A stretch of 64,000 nucleotides of DNA, taken from NCBI GenBank assembly GCA_021014325.1, contig CM037471.1, positions 20,356,818 through 20,420,817 of the forward strand, read 5' to 3'. Under the pieces are notes generated by a model. It ran no database searches, had not been told where the DNA came from, and saw only the letters and a list, made by a program, of their open reading frames with translations. Positions 34,501-41,957 of this stretch are shown piece by piece (positions within the stretch are counted from its first letter, which is position 1; each line of letters starts with the position of its first letter). Source of the DNA: Plazaster borealis. Lineage: Eukaryota > Echinodermata > Asteroidea > Forcipulatida > Labidiasteridae. A program made the position numbers and the translations under genes.

Positions 34501-36881
34501 GGGCATGCATAGCTGCGGAAAACAAAGAACAATAAGTAAAAAGTCGTAATCAGTGGTAACTTGTTCCCTTGAGTTTGTAGTAAAATAATTTTTTTAAAGT
34601 ATCTTCCCTGTTTCAAATTCACCTTTACTCAAAAATATTTTCAGGGTTCTCCCCAGGTTTTTTCAAAACTGTGGGCATTCTGGGCCAAAATTGTTGGATG
34701 TTTGGCCGAAGCATGCTGAGTTGAAACAAGGTCCTAGGAATGTTTTCTACTTGGTGTTTTTCTTGGTTTTCAAAGCCCTACTGTGCAATTTTGAGCATTC
34801 CATATGGTTTTCCTTTTCATGTTTTTTGTAAAACTACCGTAATAAAAAAATAAAATAAATATATATATATATTTTTGTTTTGCGTATCGGCCAAAATTCT
34901 TGCGTCTCGGCACGCAATTCTTGCGTATCGGCCCAATACGCTAGCTTGTGCATGGGGAGAACCCTGTATTTTATATGCTTAAACTATCTTTATTTTAAAA
35001 ATTATCATTTTGTGTCAAGTAAACTTTGGTCTAGCTTCATGGGTACATTTCACATGATCTGGTAAAGTCAAAAGAAATTTTGTTTGAAGAAATTGTTATC
35101 CTTGTTAGTGTATAAATAGTTTAAGATGGAATGCAGTCAGTACATGAACAACGAGAAATACTCGAAGGGTTTTCAGGATCAACTTTTACTCCAGTAACAA
35201 GGTAAACCAAAACTAATTTATCAATTGAAGTGACATTAAGGAATAAAACCGATTGAAAATTCAATTGATTCCCAGTCTTAACATCTCCCAAGAATGTGAC
35301 ATTTATTCAATCCGGAAAATTCCGTGGGACACGGTTGACATTTACAAAATAATTACAGCATATATGCAAAACAAGAGCTTCGTACCATGTGGTAAAAAAA
35401 AAATGAAATAAAGAAATGACGCTATGCCATAAGAATGCTTGATGTCATTCCCAGCTGTAACATATTACACTTTGTTCTTAAAGAATCAACACTTGGTATT
35501 ACTCGGGCAAAAAAAAAGTATCTAAACTGGTTGACTAAAATGAAAGCTTATTCAAATGGTTCAAACATACTGAAACATAATACAGCCAAAGTCGAACTAC
35601 TAACTTCTTAGGGACAAGCCAAAGGGATCACAGGCAAATTAGCCAAACTGTTAGCGTCAAATCATGAATAATACACTTGGGCTTTGCTTTTGTACAGCCC
35701 AAAAGAGTGCAATAAAATAATTATAAGTTTGTACAAACAGGTATCTGATATTCAATAGATGGATTGCACATGACGTCATTTTGTTGTGCTCAGCTACTTT
35801 TGGTGCTTTTAAAAAGCAGCTCAATAAGCCTTTTTGAGATATGGTGGACACTATAGGAGTGCACTGTAGGATTTGGGTGTATACAGACAAATTTACCCAA
35901 ACCAAACGGTGTTATAGTAATGTGTCTGCCATATCTCAAAATGGCCCTGCTGAGTTGGGAGTGAGATGTTTTTTCAATTGACCTCCTTTTTGGGGGAAAA
36001 ATGGCCTCTCTAGAGAAAACTGTAGAGGGCTAAATGTATTGTGAAACACCCGTATTGAAGCCATGTCCGATTGGCAGCTATGGCTACGGCTTTGGCTGTT
36101 GGTTTAGGGCAGCCTATGCTTCAACATGTGTTCATGTGTCCATCAAGCCACAGCCACAGTTGCTAATTGGAACAAGACCAGATTCTTATACACTTGATGA
36201 ATTTTAATGAGATCTTCATCGAAGGTGCAAACCTCCTTTAAAAAACCCCAGCACCTTCTGACATTTGATTTCCTCTAAATGAGTTTCATATCTACCTCGT
36301 ACATGTAACAAACCAATCGTGGGCAACCAAGCATCCTGCTGATCTAGAATTATTAAAACACCACTGCCGGTATTCTCATTTAGTGTGGCATTGAGCGTCT
36401 GTTGAACTCTGACCTTATGCTTATTGCACTGGGCACAGACAACTTCTCTTCATTATGGCAGATTAACTGGAAATTTGTGTTCGCATTTTTTTTTAAGAGT
36501 TGTATTAAAACAGATTTAACTCCTGCAAAGTTTGACCTTATGAGCAACTCTATCACATTAAACAAAATAACACTCTGCCACATTCTAAGGCTCAAATAAC
36601 AGAACTGAAAAAAGAAAAAAAACAAATAGAAACTGCGCGCAGGGATTTTGTTTCATACACTCAATACCAGCAGAAGTTGATTTTCAAAGTTGTGAGAAAT
36701 TAAATTTCACCATAGGAGATGTGAGAGAGAGAGCTGGTCGTTTAATTCCTGTCAGTAAAATCTCTTACCATATTAATGCCCTCTGTGTCAAAAGGGTTCC
36801 CCTCCAACGATGATGGATAGTGAGAAAGAACAGCCGACTTATAGCCCCTGAGTAGTGGATGAACATGGTGCGTGTTCTCAC
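16412..36881 (-). CDS. DENND5: DENND5 (DENND5A/B ortholog, Rab6IP1-like), 20 exons, first coding exon not found
   Basis: Minus-strand join: 36881-36769, 34512-34342, 33479-33204, 32357-32045, 31619-31432, 30854-30201, 29321-29105, 28353-28203, 27458-27368, 27083-26967, 25920-25768, 24891-24713, 23423-23295, 22631-22510, 21713-21571, 20939-20821, 20231-19973, 18771-18645, 17534-17360, 16595-16412. All junctions are GT-AG with consistent phases, giving about 1293 residues; human DENND5A has 1287 including its first exon. Visible order: uDENN (about 1-185), cDENN (210-355), dDENN (357-590), RUN1 (760-925), PLAT (960-1045), RUN2 (1115-1285). Collinear identity with vertebrate DENND5 is high throughout, for example [14 protein letters not shown] and [17 protein letters not shown]. 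In vertebrates the DENN module acts as a Rab39 exchange factor and RUN1 binds Rab6, in Golgi/endosome trafficking; here this is by homology. It is unclear whether the species has one or more paralogs. Confidence 0.97.
16735..17177 (-). mobile_element. tRNA-derived SINE split by a MITE
   Basis: On the minus strand the head GTCGTGGCTGAGTGGTTAGG with GGATTCGAGTCCGG (B box) sits at the right. The body ACTTGTGTCCTTGAGCAAGA and AAAAGAACCCAGAACACTT sits at the left. They are separated by the MITE at 16911-17100. Confidence 0.85.
16911..17100. mobile_element. Hairpin MITE, family F, nested in a SINE
   Basis: Ends CCCAATTTCATAGAACTGCT and AGCAACTCTATGAAATTGGG are inverted. Inner ATGAGCAGGATACCAGTCAC recurs at 23036-23055. 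Confidence 0.9.
17360..17534 (-). CDS. DENND5: DENND5 exon, RUN2
   Basis: The acceptor is CTTTACAG|AA and the donor AG|GTAAAG. It encodes [20 protein letters not shown], then [20 protein letters not shown] and [10 protein letters not shown]. This matches human FCRFVTAINN...GKDGKFQMLVCLGAR. Confidence 0.96.
17975..18067. mobile_element. Short inverted-repeat element with CTCF-like and NRF1-like motifs, copy 1
   Basis: Starts CACTAGGTGGCAGCAGACTG and ends ACCTGGTAAGTCGGCAACTT; the ends are imperfect inverted repeats. GTTTCAA at 17968-17974 and 18068-18074 could be a 7-bp target duplication. GCATGCGC lies at 18013-18020. Confidence 0.65.
18161..18270. mobile_element. Short inverted-repeat element with CTCF-like and NRF1-like motifs, copy 2
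   Basis: Starts CGCTAGGTGGCAGCACGCAT and ends ACCTGGTAAGTCTGCTGCCA; the ends are inverted repeats. TGCGCATGCGCA at 18212-18223 is a perfect palindrome that matches the NRF1 consensus. Confidence 0.7.
18645..18771 (-). CDS. DENND5: DENND5 exon, RUN2
   Basis: The acceptor is TTGATACAG|AGA. It encodes [20 protein letters not shown] and [19 protein letters not shown]. The donor is G|GTACTG, phase 1. Confidence 0.97.
19250..19460 (-). mobile_element. Partial SINE, same family as 5505-5757
   Basis: Shares CGGTTTTAGATGTGGGAGGA, AAACCC and the AAGAAATGAAGAAATGAAG tract preceding it. The tRNA-like head is missing. Confidence 0.6.
19845..19950. mobile_element. Hairpin MITE, family G
   Basis: GCCAATTGGCGGCTGTGGCT and AGCTGTAGCCGCCAATTC are inverted arms. 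Inner CATCATGCATTGAAGTATAG and GTCCTTAGCAAC are shared with 26526, 44557 and 55336. It lies 22 bases past a DENND5 splice donor. Confidence 0.85.
19973..20231 (-). CDS. DENND5: DENND5 exon, PLAT to RUN2 linker
   Basis: The acceptor is TTACTACAG|G. It encodes [20 protein letters not shown], a Ser/Pro-rich linker ([20 protein letters not shown]), then [11 protein letters not shown]. The donor GAG|GTTGGT is weaker than the others. A hairpin MITE lies 22 bases downstream of it. Confidence 0.95.
20441..20641. mobile_element. TTAA-flanked MITE, family D
   Basis: TTAA at 20437-20440 and 20642-20645. Ends CTCTTTAGAGACCAT and ATGGTCTCTGAAGAG are inverted. Inside are AGCGGCC motifs and CTACTCCCACTCAACCAA. 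A reverse copy lies at 24240-24554. Confidence 0.9.
20821..20939 (-). CDS. DENND5: DENND5 exon, PLAT
   Basis: The acceptor is TTTATAG|CAT. It encodes [20 protein letters not shown] and [11 protein letters not shown], near-identical to the vertebrate PLAT segment. It ends in phase 2. Confidence 0.97.
21030..21370 (-). mobile_element. tRNA-derived SINE with LINE-like 3' tail
   Basis: Minus-strand head GTCGTAGCTGAGCTGTTTAG (A box) and GGGCTCGAATTCCGG (B box). The tail reads GGCCCAATGAACAGGGGTAG, AAGGCGCTTTGATACG and ends in TTATTATTAAAA. Confidence 0.85.
21571..21713 (-). CDS. DENND5: DENND5 exon, PLAT start
   Basis: The acceptor is TTCTTTAG|TT. It encodes [20 protein letters not shown] and [20 protein letters not shown]. 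The donor is CAG|GTATGC, phase 0. Confidence 0.96.
21769..22038. mobile_element. Hairpin MITE, family F, long form
   Basis: Ends CCCAATTTCATAGAGCTGCT and AGCAGCGCTATGAAATTGGG are inverted. The inner part has a second near-inverted pair (AGTGCTGCTCACCGTAAGCA and TGCTTACCGTTAAGCAG). Confidence 0.9.
22138..22490 (-). mobile_element. 3' end of a non-LTR retrotransposon (L2/CR1-like)
   Basis: Minus-strand frame includes [20 protein letters not shown] and LKGYLF, the usual reverse transcriptase C-terminus. It is followed by AAAGCGTTGTGATATC and an (ATT)n tail at 22138-22170. A different lineage from 585-820. Confidence 0.8.
22510..22631 (-). CDS. DENND5: DENND5 exon, end of RUN1
   Basis: The acceptor is TTGACAG|G. 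It encodes [20 protein letters not shown] and [17 protein letters not shown], matching human [20 protein letters not shown]. Confidence 0.97.
22977..23163. mobile_element. Hairpin MITE, family F
   Basis: Ends CTCAATTTCATAGAGCTGCT and AGCAACTCTATGAAATTGGG are inverted. It has the same inner sequence as 16911-17100. Confidence 0.9.
23295..23423 (-). CDS. DENND5: DENND5 exon, RUN1
   Basis: The acceptor is CTTTGTAG|G. It encodes [20 protein letters not shown] and [20 protein letters not shown]. Ends in phase 2 at AA|GTAAGT. Confidence 0.96.
23471..23818 (-). mobile_element. MITE, family B, reverse orientation
   Basis: TTAA at 23467-23470, then AGGGTCTGTGTACGTTTGGT. The body has CTGCGTGGACATAACCGC and AATATCTCAAAAACGCTAC. 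The far end is decayed and lacks a clear TTAA. Confidence 0.85.
24240..24554. mobile_element. MITE, family D, second copy
   Basis: TTAA at 24236-24239 and TTCA at 24555-24558. Ends CCTTTTAGAGACCAT and ATGGTCTCTAAAGGG are inverted. Inner GTTGAGTGGGAGTAGGTCAG and GGCCGCTAT motifs match 20441-20641 reversed. Confidence 0.85.
24713..24891 (-). CDS. DENND5: DENND5 exon, RUN1 insert
   Basis: The acceptor is TTCACAG|GGG. It starts [20 protein letters not shown] and runs through a Ser/Arg/Pro-rich loop to ELPFDIR. Human has [19 protein letters not shown] and a similar Ser-rich loop. Confidence 0.95.
25768..25920 (-). CDS. DENND5: DENND5 exon, RUN1 core
   Basis: The acceptor is CATTTCAG|ACG. It encodes [20 protein letters not shown] and [19 protein letters not shown], the best conserved block of the gene. 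Phase 0 on both sides. Confidence 0.98.
26251..26520. mobile_element. MITE with 38-bp terminal inverted repeats, family H
   Basis: TTGAATAATATCTGGTACCA at the left and TGTACCAGACATTATTCAA at the right are near-perfect inverted repeats that continue through TGACTTGCTCAGT. A decayed and interrupted copy lies at 47170-47671. Confidence 0.85.
26526..26662. mobile_element. Hairpin MITE, family G
   Basis: Inverted arms GAATTGGCGGCTACGGCT and AGCCGTAGACGCCAAGTC. CTAA flanks both sides (26522-26525 and just after 26662), and the flanks rejoin to sequence seen at 47660-47690, so it landed in a larger repeat. Confidence 0.85.
26889..26924 (-). pseudogene. Possible relic of a duplicated DENND5 exon end
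   Basis: The minus strand reads [10 protein letters not shown] then a GTTAGT donor. The true exon end at 26967 reads [10 protein letters not shown] then GTCAGT. About 27 of 36 bases agree by eye. The rest of the exon is not duplicated. Confidence 0.35.
26967..27083 (-). CDS. DENND5: DENND5 exon, start of RUN1
   Basis: The acceptor is CCCCACAG|CAA. It encodes [20 protein letters not shown] and [17 protein letters not shown]. The donor is AAG|GTCAGT, phase 0. A similar 36-base segment lies just downstream at 26889-26924. Confidence 0.96.
27368..27458 (-). CDS. DENND5: DENND5 exon, dDENN to RUN1 linker
   Basis: The acceptor is GTTCTAG|G. It encodes [20 protein letters not shown] and [10 protein letters not shown]. 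Human has [19 protein letters not shown]. Confidence 0.96.
27696..27868. mobile_element. Hairpin MITE, family F, decayed copy
   Basis: Starts ACCCAATTTCATAAAGGTTG. Inner AGTAGAGGCACCAGTCGCAA resembles the adjacent copy. The right end is lost against the next element. Confidence 0.65.
27869..28065. mobile_element. Hairpin MITE, family F
   Basis: Ends AGGGCCCAATTTCATAAAGC and AGCTTTATGAAATTGGGCCC are inverted. Closely matches 52003-52193, including GCTAAGCACAGAAA and GACTGGTACCCCACT. Confidence 0.9.
28066..28185. mobile_element. Hairpin MITE, family F relative
   Basis: GCGGAATTCTGCGCTTACGG and CCATAAGCGCAGAATTCTG are inverted arms around a 35-base loop. It directly abuts the previous element. 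Confidence 0.65.
28203..28353 (-). CDS. DENND5: DENND5 exon
   Basis: The acceptor is GACTACAG|AG. It encodes [20 protein letters not shown] and [20 protein letters not shown]. Human has KYEPGFFPKLQSDVL. Confidence 0.95.
28430..28925 (-). mobile_element. tRNA-derived SINE split by a MITE
   Basis: Minus-strand head GTGGCTGAGCAGTTTAG (A box) and GGGTTTGAGTCCCAGTC (B box). The body has GTTAATGGGTACCTGTGAGG and CTCCCCAGGGAGCTGAGATG. The tail has AAGCGCAATGATCATTC and (ATT)n. It is interrupted at the GTGACCAGGG site by 28497-28684. Confidence 0.85.
28497..28684. mobile_element. Hairpin MITE, family F' (GATTTCACAAAG ends), nested
   Basis: Ends GGTCGATTTCACAAAGC and GCTCTTTGTGAAATCGGCC are inverted. 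Inner TTGTCAATATTACCATAGTG and TGTATTGTGACATCACA recur at 47189-47357. Confidence 0.85.
29105..29321 (-). CDS. DENND5: DENND5 exon, end of dDENN
   Basis: The acceptor is CTCTTCAG|GCT. It encodes [20 protein letters not shown] and [11 protein letters not shown], matching human [20 protein letters not shown]. The donor is G|GTAGGA. Confidence 0.97.
29367..29747. mobile_element. TTAA-flanked MITE, family C, second copy
   Basis: TTAA at 29363-29366; the right flank is TTTAG. Ends AGGTATTATACAGGATTGGT and CCAATCCTGTATAATACCT are inverted. The body matches 12736-13099. Confidence 0.9.
30010..30103 (-). mobile_element. tRNA-derived SINE head
   Basis: The minus strand has GACAAGCGGTCAAGTGCACT, GACTCAAGCTCTAGTGTTTC and GGGTTCGAGTCCTGG (B box). 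The body toward 29900 is unclear. Confidence 0.65.
30201..30854 (-). CDS. DENND5: DENND5 large exon, dDENN
   Basis: 654 bases, phase 0 on both sides. It starts [20 protein letters not shown] and ends [15 protein letters not shown]. The middle holds a Thr/Pro and Ser-rich region ([30 protein letters not shown]) and then [10 protein letters not shown], equivalent to human LQALVKRTGV. Confidence 0.97.
31064..31300. repeat. Dispersed repeat (GACTAGTC/CCAGCAGG family)
   Basis: CTTAACTTTTTCAGTAACTA, CAGGACCAGTTAGCTCG and TTAAGGGAGAACGCT recur in the same order at 33505-33785 and 33787-34145. Confidence 0.75.
31432..31619 (-). CDS. DENND5: DENND5 exon, cDENN
   Basis: The acceptor is CTTCACAG|AG. 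It encodes [40 protein letters not shown] and [11 protein letters not shown]. This is the diagnostic DENN core. Confidence 0.98.
32045..32357 (-). CDS. DENND5: DENND5 exon, cDENN
   Basis: The acceptor is GTTTGTAG|ACG. It encodes [40 protein letters not shown] and [20 protein letters not shown]. The donor is G|GTAAAA. Confidence 0.97.
33204..33479 (-). CDS. DENND5: DENND5 exon, uDENN with Ser/Pro-rich insert
   Basis: The acceptor is TTCACAG|ATA, in frame. It encodes [20 protein letters not shown], many Ser-Pro sites ([28 protein letters not shown]), then [14 protein letters not shown], which aligns with human DTLYVSKCICLITP. Confidence 0.95.
33505..34145. repeat. Two tandem copies of the same dispersed repeat
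   Basis: Each copy has AGTTAGCTYGTCATTT, YTGGTCCATATTT, TTTAACTGGCAYTTGGCCA and a GGAGAACGCT or GGGGAATGCT end. The second copy has an insertion of about 120 bases of CACAGTCTCC-type sequence. Lies in a DENND5 intron. Confidence 0.7.
34342..34512 (-). CDS. DENND5: DENND5 exon, uDENN
   Basis: The acceptor is TTCCGCAG|CTA. It encodes [40 protein letters not shown] and ICAEMEDLQ, matching human LCMPKGLAFKTQ and REDGSRTFGFALTF. Confidence 0.97.
34513..36768 (-). other. DENND5 intron, mostly unique
   Basis: Holds an (AT)n run at 34858-34872 and a decayed family G hairpin MITE at 36059-36175 (GCCATGTCCGATTGGCAGCT, CACAGTTGCTAATTGG). Otherwise nothing recognised. Confidence 0.6.
36769..36881 (-). 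CDS. DENND5: DENND5 exon, first visible
   Basis: The acceptor is ACTTTCAG|GT. It encodes [20 protein letters not shown] and [18 protein letters not shown], matching human GENFEQTPLRRTFKSKVL and NPFDQDAVGM. The donor is ATG|GTAAGA. The intron before it is phase 1. A second in-frame acceptor lies 72 bases upstream. Confidence 0.94.
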
Positions 36882-37596
36882 CTGAAAGTAATGAAAATTC
36901 ATCGTCGCCCGTTAATTTATAATCCACTGCATTTACGGAAATAGCCGAGCTGTCTGGAAACAGGGCAATGCATAACATACCTTGTAAAGTGTACAATGAA
37001 AGGGTTTAATTTCATAAATAATTAAGCTCGCAAATTCCGAGTTCAGTCAAGTTTTAATTAGAACTCACAGAAACAAAACAGATGAAGAAATGTCATTAGG
37101 CCTAACTTTCAACCGGTGGCCCGCTTTCCTTTGCAAATAAATTTGCTGACAACAGTTTCTGCCTAACAGCATAAAAAAAAAAATGTGAAAAACTGCTAGA
37201 GCTTCATAGCAAACAGGTTTTGGGTCAAAATATGTGTGTAGCCTATTGCTTGTGACTACTGTACATGTAGGTTTTCTCCTATGTTTTTGTCAGTGGATAT
37301 ATTAATAAAGTCAGACCTCATTTGCGTCATGTAATGAAGTGTTTGATCGCAAACATTTTGAATGGCCATCACTTTTCAACTCTACCATGTGGCCGTTAAC
37401 CATTTCATGCACCATTTATTTTAGTGATAAATTGATCATATGGACACATTGCTTGTTTACTATTTTTTTGCAAATGGCAACCCCCCCCCCCCCAAACACA
37501 TTAGCACTCTTAAGAGTCCTCTTTCCCATTCTGGAAATTGTGGGACCATGCGATCTTTATTTTTCGTTTTACAACTATTTTATGTAAGGGATTTAA

Positions 37597-37616
37597 ACCG
37601 GTCGCTAGCGACCGGT
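37597..37616. repeat. Perfect 20-bp CG-rich palindrome
   Basis: ACCGGTCGCTAGCGACCGGT, with four CpGs, in AT-rich DNA. The flanks (TTTAA before, AGAGTTAA after) resemble the ends of TTAA-type MITEs. Confidence 0.95.
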
Positions 37617-38339
37617 CGGCGCATGAAAGAGTTAAACAATTATTGCTTTTATACTACGAGTTTGGTTGGTAAGCAGTTTGCAAAAGCTTAATCCAATTCT
37701 TTTCCAATCTACTTTTTCTTGAGTTCACGTCACTCTGCGGGAAACTTACATTTATCTGAACTTCTTCCATTAAGACCGAGGTTCAAAAGGTTATGTTTAC
37801 CTAAGATTCTACTCAGTGAATTCCTTTCACGCCCAAATTAACTTCTTGTATTGATATATGATCTGTCCATTGGAGACGTCTTTCCCTTTATAACAGTTTC
37901 AATCAGCATGACGGCAAAGGAACTCTATGGTTTGTATTATTTTGGAGTTACTCTATGTTTGTTTTATGTGTGTCATTCCATTCACGCCCGATTACCACTG
38001 GATGGCTCGACTGCCAATTTCAGAAATCCTACACTTCAAAAGTTAATAAATGAAAATAGATTCCTTGTCCATTCAATTCCATTTTTGTTCCCAGCTACAT
38101 TTGACATAATTTAACATAATACTTGTGTATTGATTGTGCAATTTAGTATCTCATTAACTCCTGTATTGATTGTGCAATTGAGTATCTAATTTTTCAAGTT
38201 TTAGTTTTACACTATTTATATTATTTATATTTTTAATTTATATATTGACGGCTTTGTTTTGATCGTTAATTTTTTGATGACATCTTTGATTTTAAAGTTG
38301 TAATAAATTGAATTGGACTGAATTGAATTGAAGGTTTAA

Positions 38340-38703
38340 AGGCACTGAACACGTTTGGAAATTGTCAAAGACCAGTGTTCTCACTTGGTGTATCCCAACA
38401 TATGCATAAAATAACAAGCCTGTCAAAATTTGGGCTCAATTGGTCATCGAAATTGCCAGAAAATGATGAAAGAAAAAACACCTTTGTCGTACAATTGTGT
38501 GCTTTCAGATAGGAATAAAAACTTCTTGCAAGAAGTTTTTATTATTTTAGTGAGAAATTACCTCTTTCTCAAAAACTACGTTACTTCAGAAGGAGTCGTT
38601 TCCTACAATGTTTTATACAATCAACAGCTCTCCGTTGCTTGTTACCAAGTAAGTTTTTATGCTATCATTTGTTTTGAGTCATTACCAAACGTGTACGATA
38701 CCT
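38340..38703 (+). mobile_element. TTAA-flanked MITE, family A, full copy
   Basis: TTAA at 38336-38339 and 38704-38707. Ends AGGCACTGAACACGTTTGG and CCAAACGTGTACGATACCT form inverted repeats. The body matches 2161-2664 without the internal duplication. Confidence 0.92.
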
Positions 38704-39281
38704 TTAAGTTAAATAAAAATAATAATAATAAAACAAAATATCAGTTTAGAATGTTTTGTTTGAAGACCTTAAACATCCATACTTGACCGTTTCAAGCCGC
38801 CCTTGGGGAAGGTGTTCAAAAAAACAAACTTGTAACTCTCTCTCTCTGTTTGAGGTCAAGTATCATTTATAAAAATATATAATCAGAAAAAAAACCTATT
38901 ACTCAACCATTTCTATTTTGCTACAGCAATATCCTTGATCAAGGTTAAACATTCTTGTAATACCATTTCATAACTTATTTGCCTTCCAGTAAAAAGGGTG
39001 CGATGAACCATGGAGTGAGTTTGTTCGCTATTATTCAATGGTTGGAAAATTTGTTCAACTTTGACAAGGAAGGTTAAAACGTGCATTGGAGTAGGAGTAT
39101 TGGTTTTTGTGTCAGGGTCACCTCTCTGAATGATCCTCCCATTCTGTACATCACTAGTTGTGTTTTTAAAGGAAGTGTTCACTTTGGGTAAGAATAATAA
39201 TAAATGCTTAAATTTGTACAAATCAACCAATTGCGCAGCACATACACTGTATTTACAGCAGCCGAAGTACTTCTGTGGAAA

Positions 39282-39680
39282 ACCGCACAATAAAACATCA
39301 ACTTTGTGGAAACAGACTAAAAAAACCATATCATTGGAGACTATAATAGCACCTGGCCAACATTGGAAATTGCCAAAGTCCAGTATCCGCACTTTCTGTG
39401 ACCCCAACATATAGGCCTAGATCGCAAAACAAACATATGAAACTTTCAGCTCAATCAGTGCTCAAAGTCACAAGCCAAAAACGGCACAATAAAACATCAA
39501 ATTTGTGGAAACATACTTTAAAAAGACCATATTAATCATTGGAGACTATAATGCACCTGGCCAACATTGGAAATTGCCAAAGTCCAGTATCCGCACTTTC
39601 TGTGACCCCAACATATAGATCGCAAAACAAACATATGAAAGTTTCAGCTCAATCAGTGCTCGAAGTCACAAGCAAATAGT
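39282..39680. repeat. Tandem duplication, period about 205 bp, two copies
   Basis: GGAGACTATAAT with CACCTGGCCAACATTGG starts at 39336 and again at 39541, followed both times by CAGTATCCGCACTTTCTGTG and TTTCAGCTCAATCAGTGCTC. Confidence 0.9.
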
Positions 39681-40434
39681 GAACTGTTTATAGACTTCGG
39701 ATAATTTCCGACTCATTACCAAAATTAATTGTTTTCCTCATTTCTCAAAAACTATGGCATTTCAGGCAAAAATATTTCAAGAGAATATTTTCACCATAAT
39801 CATCTTTGTACCCTGTAAGTTAGCTGTAAATCTATGAACATTTATTGTTTCAACCATACCATTAATTGTTATGCACACCCTTTCTTTAACATATGTACGG
39901 TATATTGTATTGTATTTACATGTAGTATTTTACTTCATGATAATAGCATACATGTATCATATTGCAAAGAAAGAAACAGCATAAACATTTACCAATCTGG
40001 GCTTTCAGTTATAAAACTTGCTTAGCTTTTCAGGAAAAACTTGTAAAAAAAATAATCACTTAAAACAAAAATCTCCTGTAGACACGTGAAGTACATGTAA
40101 ATGAATATTGTTCCATATGTCAAACAAGTTCTTTATCAAACTACTTCCGGACCGGTGTTTTGATCAGTTTAGAACTTCCAGGATGTACACACAGTTTGAT
40201 CTTAATGATCTTTCCATGACTTTTTTGTGCAACTGAAGATGGATCTTCCTGAAATAATTCCCAGTAAAAGTGCTCTCTGTACAAGGAAATGAATGCTTAA
40301 AATTGTTGAACCTATACCTATCTATCAATCATGAAAACAAATATATATGTACATTTAAATAAATTAACATGTACAAATTTCACCAGATTTCCTTTGAAAC
40401 ATGTGCATTGTAGAGTGAAAATGAATCAGTGTTT

Positions 40435-40798
40435 AGTGGCATCGTACACGTTTGGTAATTGAAGCCTATTGTTTGTGTCGAACCTATACAGTTGTATACC
40501 ATAAAACTAACCTGTGAAAATTTAATTTCAAAAGGTGGTAGCGTTTTTGAGATATTGCCGAAAATCTGGAGCGGTAATGTCCACACAGGAAGAATAGTCT
40601 GCATTGGAATACACACTATGGATCTCAGATTCAAATGTTTTGGGGGATAAAAAGTGACATATTTTTCCATAACCGCAGTATTTCGAAGTGAAAAGTTTCT
40701 CAAAATGCATTATACTACCCTAAGCTGCTGTACTTCTTACCAATTAAGGTTTTATTGCCATTAATTATCGGAGTCATTACCAAACGTGTACGATGCCT
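40435..40798 (+). mobile_element. MITE, family B
   Basis: Starts TGGCATCGTACACGTTTGGT and ends ACCAAACGTGTACGATGCC, inverted. TTAA follows at 40799-40802; the left site has decayed to TTAG. Confidence 0.88.
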
Positions 40799-41957
40799 TT
40801 AACAAAATGTTTTTATTCATAGTCATAAAATGCATAATTCAAAGTGAATGTGGCCTAGAAAGCAGACAGAAAACCCTTGTGCATTTTTATTCAACACATA
40901 ATTCCCATGTAATGACAACCAAAATGTCAACTGAGTTTTTTATATATTTTGTATTTCTTTGTCCAGATGAAATTACAGTGCGCTGTCTCGGTAACACCGA
41001 AGGCATCTCCAGTTTCTGGAGGGTGAGGGGGTGGAGATATTCCACCATTCCACCAATCCAAGGCCCCCCAATGAAATCATCTTATTTGTTTCCTCCTCCA
41101 TGGATATAAGATGACCGGGGTCGGCGGGACGGCAGCATGTGATACTGGCAAAATCTTTATCGTCCTTGCCTCCGCATTGATCTCACACCACGGAGTGTTA
41201 ATAATTTGTTGTGCAGAGAATCCTGCGATCCTTGGGATAATGTTCTGTGTTGTATTATTTCTTGCATCTGTTTCAAGATCATTTAGCTCGGACCTGGGAA
41301 TATAGCACAGAGTGTGTTCTCCAGGGGTTTGGGACAACACACTAGTGCCTCATTTTAGTGATACCTGGCTCAACTGCCTAGTGGGGGGAACGGTGGATAA
41401 TTGTCAATCGTTAATTGATACTCTAAAGAAAGAAATCATGCGTTGTGTGGGGTTTGCACAGATGTAATTGCTGGCATTAATGTGTTTTTTCGTAAATTGC
41501 CGAGTGCTAAAAGCTTTCTCATGTGCAAACATTGAAGGAAGTTCCGCCCGGAAAAAAAAAGAGTAAAGTCCTTGTCAGAGGATATGTGGTTGGACAAAAC
41601 CATGCTTAGAAATACAATGTTAGACAGGAAACTAATCTTCAATTCATACTATGGTACAGTAACATGCATAATGTTTCTGTCATGGTGACTTGCTGGTACA
41701 CGTTCAAGTACACATATCATGATGCACAATTTTCTCTGACAGGTATTTGTACACATTACCTAAAGAACAGTTTCTTTTATATTGGTTTTTAATGCAGAAA
41801 ATTATGGTATGTAGAATCTATGTACATGTACATGATATGAACAAGTCCCTCAATTTGCCCATGCAATACATGTACACACAACATGTATGCGTTTATTTAC
41901 TGAGAAAATAGAATTAGCTGTTGCAAACTGCTTACCAACCAAAAGGACCTATGGTAT

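Noticed and set aside
38913..39410. 165-codon open frame on the minus strand
   Set aside because: Crosses the start of a tandem duplication; composition and lack of similarity suggest chance.
41077..41340. Possible first exon of DENND5 in a less AT-rich patch
   Set aside because: Minus-strand translation shows no resemblance to the DENND5 N-terminus and no phase 1 donor after a Gly codon.
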